A DNA stretch of 9,225 nucleotides from assembly GCA_003661365.1 (NCBI GenBank), contig QMVZ01000054.1, positions 1-9,225 of the forward strand, read 5' to 3'. Source of the stretch: Thermoproteota archaeon. Its GTDB lineage: Archaea; Korarchaeota; Korarchaeia; Korarchaeales; Korarchaeaceae. Under the pieces are notes generated by a model. That model did no database searches. It was not told the origin of the DNA and was given only the letters and a program-made list of their open reading frames with translations. The position numbers and the translations under genes are program-made. Shown here one piece after another: positions 1-5,506 of this stretch (position 1 is its first letter; each line of letters starts with the position of its first letter).

Positions 1-202
1 CGTCGCAAAGGTACCCTCCAAAAAGCCTTGAAAAGCCCAAAACCAATGAAGAAAGGGAGGATATGAGTCCTACCTGAGTGTTAGTTGCTCCCAACGATTT
101 AGCGTAGAGCGAGAAATAGATCCCAGCTGCCCTTGAGAAAGGGGTCATTATTGCCCAGCTTATCGTCATGACGATTACGTTTCTCTTGCCCTCTTTCTCC
201 AT
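1..202 (-). CDS. MFS transporter, N-terminal fragment (cut by window edge)
   Basis: Open frame of 67 codons running off the left edge, so only the N-terminus is visible. It begins MEKEGKRNVIVMT, followed by a first membrane helix (about residues 8-30) and a second one around residues 43-60, ending in GGYLCD. A glycine-rich GG-Y-L-x-D just after helix 2 is the loop 2-3 signature (motif A) of major facilitator superfamily transporters, so I infer a proton- or solute-driven inner-membrane permease; the substrate cannot be told. The start chosen is ATG at 202, with GGAG about 14 bases upstream; an in-frame ATG at 226 would add eight residues. The stop of the upstream membrane-protein gene lies only 8-31 bases away, so the two genes are probably co-transcribed. 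The family call rests on a short stretch and is moderately secure. Confidence 0.62.
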   Translation of the reverse strand, partial: MEKEGKRNVIVMTISWAIMTPFSRAAGIYFSLYAKSLGATNTQVGLISSLSSLVLGFSRLFGGYLCD

Positions 203-233
203 GGCTGGATCCCCAGCTCCTTGCATACCTTCA

Positions 234-857
234 TCAAGTCCTTCTAATTACATTGAAAACTTGGCTGAAAACCATCAAAATTCCCGCTATAAGAAGGAGG
301 CTGGATCCTAGACTTGAAAACGATAGCTCCGCCCCCAAGGATTCCATCAAACCTACAAAATCGCTTAAAGCCTCCTTTCCTATCGTTATTGACAGGAATT
401 TCATCTCCAGAGCAATTAGAATCATGAGAACAGAGGAAACAAGGGCTTGCTTGTGATACAACTTTCTCCTGAATAGCATTATCAAGGGCCAGAGCCCCAC
501 GATCGCCCCTATGAGTGGTGACCAGAAAAGAGGATGGATGTTGACAAGTATGGTCTCCTCAGAAGCGATTGCACCGGCAAAGGCTCCAGGAAGCCCCTCG
601 ATAGAGATCTTCATCCTGTTAAACAAGAAGAAATCGTAAGTTCCGTTCATTTGGATCCCCATCAGAGGAATAGACATTTTGATCGTGAACCATGGGAGGA
701 AAAGGGAGATCAGGGATAAGAGTTCCGCAGCAACCAGCAGAAACTTATCGAGTGTTGCATCCATATGTGCCAAAGTCCTGGGCTCTTCCACTTGGGAGCT
801 CGAGTTTGGCTCGCTACTGTCAGCTTTTGCCATACAGCCTTTCATCCATCGTAACAT
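234..857 (-). CDS. Four-helix integral membrane protein of unknown function
   Basis: I do not recognise this 207-residue protein. The first ~35 residues are hydrophilic and serine-rich. Hydrophobic segments then lie at about 38-58, 106-128, 137-157 and 182-203, separated by an extracytoplasmic-looking loop (60-105) and a weakly hydrophobic amphipathic stretch (158-180). Basic residues (FRRKLYHK, about 129-136, and the C-terminal IRRT) suggest cytoplasmic loops by the positive-inside rule. The listed start is ATG at 857. In-frame ATGs at 845 and 833 are alternatives, and 833 (MAKADSSEP) fits best with a TATA-like box at 859-866 and a leaderless or very short-leader transcript. It precedes the MFS transporter gene on the same strand with almost no gap, suggesting an operon and perhaps a transport-linked or accessory role; this is inference only. 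Confidence 0.72.
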   Translation of the reverse strand: MLRWMKGCMAKADSSEPNSSSQVEEPRTLAHMDATLDKFLLVAAELLSLISLFLPWFTIKMSIPLMGIQMNGTYDFFLFNRMKISIEGLPGAFAGAIASEETILVNIHPLFWSPLIGAIVGLWPLIMLFRRKLYHKQALVSSVLMILIALEMKFLSITIGKEALSDFVGLMESLGAELSFSSLGSSLLLIAGILMVFSQVFNVIRRT

Positions 858-858
858 A

Positions 859-866
859 ATTAAAAT
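859..866. promoter_or_regulatory. AT-rich TATA-like box in the divergent promoter region
   Basis: ATTAAAAT lies in the short gap between the divergent membrane-protein gene (minus) and the EamA transporter gene (plus). For the plus strand it predicts transcription starting near 888, giving a ~30-base leader that contains the GAGGA Shine-Dalgarno sequence in front of the TTG start at 920. For the minus strand it predicts a start close to the in-frame ATG at 833. One element may serve both directions. Assigned by position and composition only. Confidence 0.35.
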
Positions 867-919
867 GTACGAAGTAATCTATCTGCCCCAACCCAATGAT
901 CCAGTGAGGACTGAGTCAG

Positions 920-1759
920 TTGAAAAGGGAAAGCCTTGAAGGCAAACTCCTGCTTGTCTTACTGGCAGCAGCTTGGGGTGGGACCTTTCCTGTGATGAAG
1001 ATCGCAATTCTAGACTTGGACGTGTTTTTCTTCCTTTCCTTAAGGTTTGGAGTTGCCCTTCTATCATTCATCCCTCTTCTCGTCCTTACTAAGAGAAAAG
1101 TCATTCCAGATGTAAGGAGCATGGGAATAGGAATTGTAGTCTTCTCTGGATTCCTTTTCCAAGTCTTCGGCCTCAAATATACTACAGCGATAAACTCAGC
1201 CTTCATAACAAGTCTCAACTCCCCCCTTGTTCCCGTCCTTGGTTTCTTGCTTTTCAGGAAGAAACCCTATCTAAGGGCAGTTTTTGGGATAATCCTTGGA
1301 ATGATTGGTCTAGCCTTGCTTACTGGAGCTTATAGAGGAATTGCAGTTTCCCTAGGCGATTTCTTGACCTTTTTATGCGCTATTTCTTGGGCGCTTCAGA
1401 TACTGCTGGTTGACATGGTTACCAAGGAAATAGATGCTCTTGAGCTAGCATACTCTGAGTCCCTTTCGGTATTTGTTCTTTCAACAATCTCATCTCTTGC
1501 TGTAGGCGAGAAGTGGCTCATGCCAAAGGGGAGCGGGATGTTAGCAGTGATGTACACCGGAGTAATTGCGACAACTTTTGCCTTCTTTATCCAAGCACTA
1601 TCTCAAGAAAGGGTTCCTCCAGAGATCACCGGTCTCATGCTTTTGTTAGAACCTGTATTCGCTTCTTTCTTCTCTTTCTTAATCCTTGGAGAGACTCTAG
1701 GGATTATAGAGACTTTGGGAGCTTTTCTCATCCTACTAGGGATCAAGATCTCTGAATGA
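920..1759 (+). CDS. EamA/DMT-superfamily transporter
   Basis: A 279-residue protein with about ten hydrophobic helices arranged as two EamA repeats, the usual length and architecture of drug/metabolite transporter (DMT) exporters. The first repeat opens with AAAWGGTFPVMK (16-27), the WG-x-[TF]-x(3)-K pattern of the family. The second contains LEPVFASFFSFLILGETL (243-260), matching the conserved LEP-[VL]-x-A...LGE signature near helices 8-9. The role is export or exchange of a small metabolite across the cell membrane; substrates in this family cannot be predicted from sequence. The start is TTG at 920, supported by GTGAGGA at 904-910 with nine bases of spacing. It is divergent from the four-helix protein gene and convergent with the DNA polymerase gene, with only 62 bases between the stops, so it is probably monocistronic. 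Confidence 0.88.
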   Translation: MKRESLEGKLLLVLLAAAWGGTFPVMKIAILDLDVFFFLSLRFGVALLSFIPLLVLTKRKVIPDVRSMGIGIVVFSGFLFQVFGLKYTTAINSAFITSLNSPLVPVLGFLLFRKKPYLRAVFGIILGMIGLALLTGAYRGIAVSLGDFLTFLCAISWALQILLVDMVTKEIDALELAYSESLSVFVLSTISSLAVGEKWLMPKGSGMLAVMYTGVIATTFAFFIQALSQERVPPEITGLMLLLEPVFASFFSFLILGETLGIIETLGAFLILLGIKISE

Positions 1760-1780
1760 CAGCTGACTACTTATCAAATA

Positions 1781-1799
1781 CCTCTTTCTTTTCCTCTCT
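1781..1799 (+). terminator. Pyrimidine/T-rich tract after the EamA gene
   Basis: The 62-base gap between the convergent EamA and polymerase genes holds the run CCTCTTTCTTTTCCTCTCT about 20 bases after the EamA stop. Archaeal RNA polymerase commonly terminates at T-rich stretches without a hairpin, so this is a plausible plus-strand terminator. No stem-loop is visible beside it. Confidence 0.35.
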
Positions 1800-1821
1800 A
1801 GCCTCAAGTCCTGAAATCAGA

Positions 1822-4185
1822 TTATAGGAAAGCCATTAGGCCCTCCCTTTCAGATATCAAATCCTCCTCTCTTACTCCAAATACGGATAAGATCCTTAAG
1901 GAGGCGGGAAGAACCTGGTTTCTCACGTAATACTCAAGATCGACGTCTTCCAAAGAGGCCATGAAGTAAGGAGCTGCCCTCTGGTAAAGCTTGCCTTCCC
2001 CCTTTAGGATAACGAAGCCTACCTTATCTCCTGGCTCCAACTCCCATCCCGCCTCTATCATCCTCTTCGCGGCCTCAATGTGGGCACCTCTAGCCTTGTA
2101 CTCCTCAAGAGGTCTTGTGATCTCCTTCCAAATTATCAGATCATCGTACGGGACCTTTCCCTGCCTGAGATCGGATATGAATCCTTTAACATAATCAATT
2201 GCCTCTTTCTTCGCCTTTTCCAGGTCTTTTTCGCGTAGCATGATCTCAAGAACCTTTCTTTGTACCTTTCTTGCGACATCTGGCCAGTCTCCTCTAACAA
2301 CCTCAAGGCCAACTATGTCAAGCCTTCCATCAGGAAGAAGGCCAGCATACCTCTTCTTCGCTTCAGTAAAAATCACTCGTTCGTAAATCTTGTCAATCTT
2401 TATCTCCAACCTCAACTTCTCTTCTACAGCTCTCAGAAATGATTCAATCTTATCAGGCTCGTACCTAACGAATATGCTATCTGTATCGCCATAAATCAGT
2501 TCGAGGCCATTTTCTTCCGCTATTGATATAGTTTCCCTGATAGTGGCTCTTCCCCAAGCCGTAGTGGCCTCTGCAACAGGCTTTATGTACCACCTGGCCC
2601 CTATCCAACCGCTGTACCCATAGCTAGCGTTTGCTATGACCTTCAATGCTTTCTGCCTCGCATCTAGCGCCCTGTATTCTGGGCTCTCAGGATCTAGGGA
2701 TTTTAGCTTTTCTCTGATCTCCCTCCTTGCTACAAGGAGCTTTGAAAGTACCTCCTTGTAGAATCCCGGAGGCTCTTTTCTAAAGGCATGATTAACTTCC
2801 GGGGCAAAGTAATACTCCTCTCCCTCCCCTCTTGCATCAGGGGGTACGTATGTGTCTGGAGATACGTTGTAGGCTATCATGATGCTTGGATACATGCTCG
2901 TGAAGTCAAGCACAGCTATCTTCTCGTGCCTTCCAGGCTTTGGCTCAAGCACTATTGCGCCTGGATAGGGCCTGTATGGTCTTTCTACCCTCTCCGGAAC
3001 TAACTCGCTTCTCTTATGGGCTTCCCTTATTAGGTACCACTCTACCTTGAATCCAACAGCTGCTGTGCCCACGTGATCCAGAGGAATACCAACAAGTTCA
3101 GAAAGCTGTATTGCGAAGTCTAAAATGGAAGCGGATATTCCCATAATGCTTTTAGAACATTCAGCTGCATATTGCTTCAGATCTGGCCTCTTTTCAGGGT
3201 CCTCCCAATATGAGGGGATTTCGTACTCCCTTATCCTCCTTGGCTGCTCTACTCCAAAGTATTCTGCCATGTTCTCCAGGGTCTTCAACTTGATGGCTGC
3301 TATATCCTCTATGAAGTCGTAAAGATCGACGTTCGCCCTCCCAGTCACCGATATATGACCATACGCACTAGTGTGAACCTCTGTTCCTGTCCTAGTTATT
3401 GAGAACTTTAAGCCCAATATGCTGGACCTCTTGTTGAGATAAGGCAGGTGCCTCTGGTTCGACTCGAATCCCACCAATATGTCGGGATCGTATTCCTTTA
3501 CGTACTCTAGAAATCCCTTAATCACCTCAGAATCATCTCCGTTCTCGGAAAAGAAAAGCTTAGAATCGCCTGAACTGTTAAGCGTCGCTATTATTATGAC
3601 AGGATCTCTCTCAGGCTTAGGAGATCCCCTTTTGCTGTAGTATATTGGGTGAAATGCCATTATCCTGAGATCCGGAGTTCCTTCCCTCTCTACCCTTTTA
3701 GGAGCCTCCTTTGCAAGATAAACAGCATCTACCGTGGCATCTGGACCCTTATCAACATCTTCAACTTCTACTTCGTGCCAGCTACATGGAGAAACGTCGT
3801 TATCGATCATGTACTTCATGGAATACCTTATGTCATGCTCCAAACACATTCTTACCTGCTCGATTTTTGAGATCTTCTTGGCATAATCGTCTACGACAGC
3901 TGGATCCCTGCAAATGACCTTAACAGCTTTCAACTTCTCCCCAAAGTACTTTTTCTCTACTGCCTCAACCCCAACAATATGAGGGAGCTTCTCTCTAATG
4001 CTCTCTATCTTCTCTATAACCTGCTGCTCCTTTCCAGCCTTTGGAACAGCGTAGAAATAGCTATAGAACCCTTTATGGATTACTAAGACCCTCTTTCCAT
4101 CCTCAGAGATCCCCCAAAGCCATATCTCTGGTTTGTGATCTACAACCTCGTGATTTATGTCCAAGAGCCAGAAAACTAGCTTCAT
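1822..4185 (-). CDS. Family B DNA polymerase with intact polymerase motifs and inactivated 3'-5' exonuclease
   Basis: Template-directed DNA polymerase, 787 residues from ATG at 4185; an in-frame TTG at 4203 would add six. The ATG is preferred because a TATA-like box lies ~27 bases upstream. Family order is complete. N-terminal domain; exonuclease domain (~170-360); motif A DFTSMYPSI with Asp427; fingers motif B K-x(3)-NASYG (515-523); motif C YGDTDS with Asp567 and Asp569; KKRY (610-613); thumb TRPLEEYK (690-697). It resembles archaeal replicative PolB throughout. The oddity is the exonuclease: Exo I reads AFHPI instead of AFDIE, Exo II ESNQRH instead of N-x-x-x-FD, and Exo III YAAEC instead of YxxxD, so His179, Ile181, His246 and Cys343 replace the metal-binding acids. 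I infer synthesis without proofreading, as in a repair, translesion or specialised polymerase. The C-terminus REGLMAFL is a weak clamp-binding peptide. Monocistronic. Confidence 0.95.
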   Translation of the reverse strand: MKLVFWLLDINHEVVDHKPEIWLWGISEDGKRVLVIHKGFYSYFYAVPKAGKEQQVIEKIESIREKLPHIVGVEAVEKKYFGEKLKAVKVICRDPAVVDDYAKKISKIEQVRMCLEHDIRYSMKYMIDNDVSPCSWHEVEVEDVDKGPDATVDAVYLAKEAPKRVEREGTPDLRIMAFHPIYYSKRGSPKPERDPVIIIATLNSSGDSKLFFSENGDDSEVIKGFLEYVKEYDPDILVGFESNQRHLPYLNKRSSILGLKFSITRTGTEVHTSAYGHISVTGRANVDLYDFIEDIAAIKLKTLENMAEYFGVEQPRRIREYEIPSYWEDPEKRPDLKQYAAECSKSIMGISASILDFAIQLSELVGIPLDHVGTAAVGFKVEWYLIREAHKRSELVPERVERPYRPYPGAIVLEPKPGRHEKIAVLDFTSMYPSIMIAYNVSPDTYVPPDARGEGEEYYFAPEVNHAFRKEPPGFYKEVLSKLLVARREIREKLKSLDPESPEYRALDARQKALKVIANASYGYSGWIGARWYIKPVAEATTAWGRATIRETISIAEENGLELIYGDTDSIFVRYEPDKIESFLRAVEEKLRLEIKIDKIYERVIFTEAKKRYAGLLPDGRLDIVGLEVVRGDWPDVARKVQRKVLEIMLREKDLEKAKKEAIDYVKGFISDLRQGKVPYDDLIIWKEITRPLEEYKARGAHIEAAKRMIEAGWELEPGDKVGFVILKGEGKLYQRAAPYFMASLEDVDLEYYVRNQVLPASLRILSVFGVREEDLISEREGLMAFL

Positions 4186-4208
4186 CCAGTGATGAAAGGA
4201 CAAATCCT

Positions 4209-4217
4209 CTTTTAAAT
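4209..4217 (-). promoter_or_regulatory. TATA box of the DNA polymerase gene
   Basis: On the minus strand ATTTAAAAG is centred about 27-28 bases upstream of the ATG at 4185, the spacing expected between an archaeal TATA box and the transcription start. This implies a leaderless mRNA beginning at or next to that ATG and argues against the TTG at 4203. An AGAGGA just before the TTG could be read as a Shine-Dalgarno sequence, but it sits only one base away from it. Confidence 0.5.
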
Positions 4218-4299
4218 GGTTGCGTTTTGGTTGGACTCAGGTTGTCCCTAGGTAAGTTTGAATGTCTTTTAAAGCTAACTTGGCCGCTAAGGACCTTGC

Positions 4300-4330
4300 A
4301 AATCAGCTTACATTGCTAGCAGACTGATTT
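4300..4330 (-). terminator. Inverted repeat downstream of the first small paralogue gene
   Basis: AAATCAG (4300-4306) and CTGATTT (4324-4330) form a perfect 7-bp stem around a 17-base loop that includes the palindrome TGCTAGCA. It lies 18 bases beyond the stop of the small gene ending at 4348 and ~80 bases before the polymerase TATA box. It may help terminate or process that transcript, or bind a protein. There is no strong T-run directly after it, so the terminator reading is weak. Confidence 0.25.
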
Positions 4331-4347
4331 GACGCGTCCCAATTAAG

Positions 4348-4671
4348 TTACTTGGATAGAACCATGAATATGTGCCTATCTTTCTCAATTCCATAGCCCA
4401 GTATCTTCAAACCAGCCTCTCTAGCTGAATCGATAAGATTTCCCATAACTCTCCAGAGAGAAGACCTCTCAATCGGTTTCAGGGAATCAACACCACTCTC
4501 GATCAGTCCCACGTAAATGAGTTCGATGGTTGAGGAGTGCTCAATAAAACCCCTAATTCTCTCTAAAAATCTCGCTTTTGGAATTATCTTGATTAGCCAC
4601 TCCACTTCGTACTCGAGATCCTGTTGTTGTACGTCTTGTGAGGACAATTGCCTAATCCCCTCTCCCCGCAC
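4348..4671 (-). CDS. Small protein of unknown function, paralogue copy 1
   Basis: An unrecognised 107-residue frame from GTG at 4671. A TTG at 4647 preceded by GAGGGG at nine bases is a better supported start (99 residues). From residue ~26 on it aligns without gaps to the neighbouring copy at 4963-5271: both have IKII, then a basic amphipathic helix, a hydrophobic strand ending in VGL[IV]E-x-GVDSL, a helix with two conserved Ile-Asp/Glu turns ([LI]ID-x-AR), and the ending HIFMVLSK/RIFLVLAK. About half the residues are identical, so these are old tandem duplicates of an alpha/beta protein. A 40-residue frame overlaps its 5' end in another reading frame and looks like the family's original N-terminus, so this copy may be frameshifted. 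The hydrophilic extension with SSQDVQQQDLE has no counterpart in copy 2. No function can be assigned. Confidence 0.6.
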   Translation of the reverse strand: MRGEGIRQLSSQDVQQQDLEYEVEWLIKIIPKARFLERIRGFIEHSSTIELIYVGLIESGVDSLKPIERSSLWRVMGNLIDSAREAGLKILGYGIEKDRHIFMVLSK

Positions 4672-4774
4672 TTGCCCAGCGTCGGTAGTTGTCGAGGCCT
4701 CCTATGATCCCTTCTATCAGAGTTTCCACATAGTCTCTAAAGTCGTTTGTGTAGTGCACTTTTCTTATCATCAT
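4652..4774 (-). CDS. Possible 40-residue ORF, detached N-terminus of paralogue copy 1
   Basis: The frame begins MMIRKVHYTNDFRDY and ends ASAGRGD before TAG; it overlaps the next frame by 20 bases. Its ATG lies two bases after the 27-base repeat, ~25 bases from the TATA-like TTTATTTA inside it, so it could be the true leaderless start of the copy 1 transcript. Its tail IIGGLDNYRRWASAGRGD resembles, in the same relative frame, TIGLEMFSR...YAGKGN at the start of copy 2. The simplest inference is that copy 1 once read through from here into IKII, and that a net insertion of ~58 bases plus a stop has split it. It could also be a genuine small gene translationally coupled to the next, since a GAGGGG ribosome site for the downstream TTG sits in its end. 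Confidence 0.38.
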   Translation of the reverse strand: MMIRKVHYTNDFRDYVETLIEGIIGGLDNYRRWASAGRGD

Positions 4775-4875
4775 GTGTAATTAGAAATTTCTTCTAAATA
4801 AAGGTTGCTCCTTTTTATAGATGGTAAAGGTTTAATATCTCCTTGGAATAGCCTCCTTTTAGCGTAATTCCACAT
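4771..4875 (-). CDS. Possible 34-residue ORF overlapping the next start (ATGA)
   Basis: A short frame from ATG at 4875 (MWNYAKRRLFQGD...) to TGA at 4771-4773. The stop overlaps the ATG of the next small frame as ATGA, a classic translational-coupling arrangement. Its C-terminus SIKRSNLYLEEISNY matches SIDESNVYLEEISNY, readable in the corresponding frame in front of copy 2 (about 5284-5330), and the flanking differences include synonymous changes (TCT/TCG, AAC/AAT). That hints at coding constraint. Against it, the last part is the identical 27-base repeat, which has a competing explanation as a promoter element, and no convincing ribosome site precedes the ATG. Function unknown; treat as tentative. 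Confidence 0.25.
   Translation of the reverse strand: MWNYAKRRLFQGDIKPLPSIKRSNLYLEEISNYT
4776..4802 (-). repeat. 27-base direct repeat, copy 1: promoter/operator-like element
   Basis: Identical at all 27 positions to 5284-5310 and followed on the plus strand in both by two variable bases and TTGCTC. Read on the minus strand it starts with TTTATTTA (TATA-like) and contains TTAGAAGAAATTTCTAA, a 6-bp inverted repeat TTAGAA/TTCTAA around five bases that includes the perfect 10-bp palindrome AGAAATTTCT. The TATA-like part is ~25 bases from the ATG at 4774. A palindrome just downstream of a TATA box is a typical place for an archaeal repressor, so I infer shared control of the two paralogues. Confidence 0.6.
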
Positions 4876-4962
4876 TTTCTTGACTAATTATCTGAGAAAT
4901 CTGACCAAAGCTAAGCAGATGTCTTTAGATTATGTTTTCTTAATTTATATCTTATCACTCTG

Positions 4963-5271
4963 TTACTTTGCTAAGACCAAGAATATGCGCCCGTCTCCAG
5001 TTATGCCATGCTTTAGCACTCTTAACCCCATTCTTCTGGCTTCATCGATGATTTCTCCTATCTTTTGCCATATTGCAAATTTCTCCGGAAGTGACAGGGA
5101 GTCTACTCCTCCCTCGACCAGACCTACAAAGAGAAATTCGAAATTAGATGACTGCCCTGCAAATCTTCTGATTTTCTCCAAGAGGATCTCTCTCTTAATA
5201 ATCTTAATGCAATTACCTTTTCCCGCATAATGGGGTTTGGAGGCCCGGTTTGGAAGTAACCTTGAAAACAT
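4963..5271 (-). CDS. Small protein of unknown function, paralogue copy 2
   Basis: A 102-residue unrecognised protein from ATG at 5271; AGGA at a six-base spacing precedes it and the TATA-like part of the 27-base repeat is ~35 bases upstream, giving a leader of about nine bases. Residues 22-102 align gap-free with copy 1 (4348-4671): IKII, a basic helix (LLEKIRRF), a strand FEFLFVGLVEGGVDSL, a helix (IWQKIGEIIDEARRMGL) and a final strand pair ending RIFLVLAK. There is no signal peptide or membrane helix, so the product is probably cytoplasmic. Compared with copy 1 it lacks the segment corresponding to the 40-residue N-terminal frame, as if ~65 bases were deleted right after the repeat. It may be a divergently evolved partner or a homo-/hetero-oligomer subunit; no catalytic motif is evident. 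Confidence 0.62.
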   Translation of the reverse strand: MFSRLLPNRASKPHYAGKGNCIKIIKREILLEKIRRFAGQSSNFEFLFVGLVEGGVDSLSLPEKFAIWQKIGEIIDEARRMGLRVLKHGITGDGRIFLVLAK

Positions 5272-5283
5272 TTCCAGTCCTAT

Positions 5284-5310
5284 TGTAATTAGAAATTTCT
5301 TCTAAATAAA
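5284..5310 (-). repeat. 27-base direct repeat, copy 2: promoter/operator-like element
   Basis: Second perfect copy of the 4776-4802 element, here in front of paralogue copy 2. The TATA-like TTTATTTA and the TTAGAA/TTCTAA inverted repeat are in the same places and predict a transcript starting near 5280. Here a long minus-strand frame (from about 5473) reads through the repeat without a stop, which leaves open whether the conservation is regulatory or left over from a coding sequence. Confidence 0.6.
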
Positions 5311-5441
5311 CATTGCTCTCATCTATCGATAAGTCCAATTCTTTAGGTCTGTCACCAAAGGCACTCCACGAAGTTTGTGGGACCTCAAAAAGAGAAAAAC
5401 ATATCTTTGACCAAGTATTTTCAGTTAATTTTTGATCTAAA

Positions 5442-5468
5442 GGCTCTTTATGCTCTCCTCTAAGAGCC
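5442..5468. other. Inverted repeat upstream of the CPBP gene
   Basis: GGCTCTT (5442-5448) and AAGAGCC (5462-5468) form a perfect 7-bp stem with a 13-base loop. It ends just before the TATA-like box of the plus-strand CPBP gene, in the divergent gap between that gene and paralogue copy 2. Its position suits an operator or upstream activator site. The rest of the gap (5311-5441) shows no recognisable signal. Confidence 0.25.
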
Positions 5469-5473
5469 AACAC

Positions 5474-5481
5474 ATTAAAAC
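5474..5481 (+). promoter_or_regulatory. TATA-like box of the CPBP gene
   Basis: ATTAAAAC is centred ~29 bases before the ATG at 5507, consistent with a leaderless or nearly leaderless archaeal transcript. No Shine-Dalgarno sequence stands in front of that ATG (AGATTAGTTGG precedes it), which agrees with leaderless initiation. Confidence 0.4.
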
Positions 5482-5506
5482 AAAACAGGAACTCTAGATT
5501 AGTTGG

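Noticed and set aside
3455..3475. GGTTCGACTCGAATCC, resembling a tRNA T-arm
   Set aside because: It lies inside the polymerase coding sequence, where it encodes the Exo II segment, and no acceptor, D or anticodon stem can be paired around it.
3157..3651. Sequence error as the cause of the missing exonuclease residues
   Set aside because: Three separate sites in one clean open frame are changed by substitutions, with conserved sequence on both sides; a single indel or base error cannot explain this.
4041..4319. A 92-codon plus-strand frame over the polymerase 5' end
   Set aside because: It is a shadow of the polymerase N-terminus, rich in Arg/Ser/Leu with no recognisable pattern, and covers the polymerase promoter.
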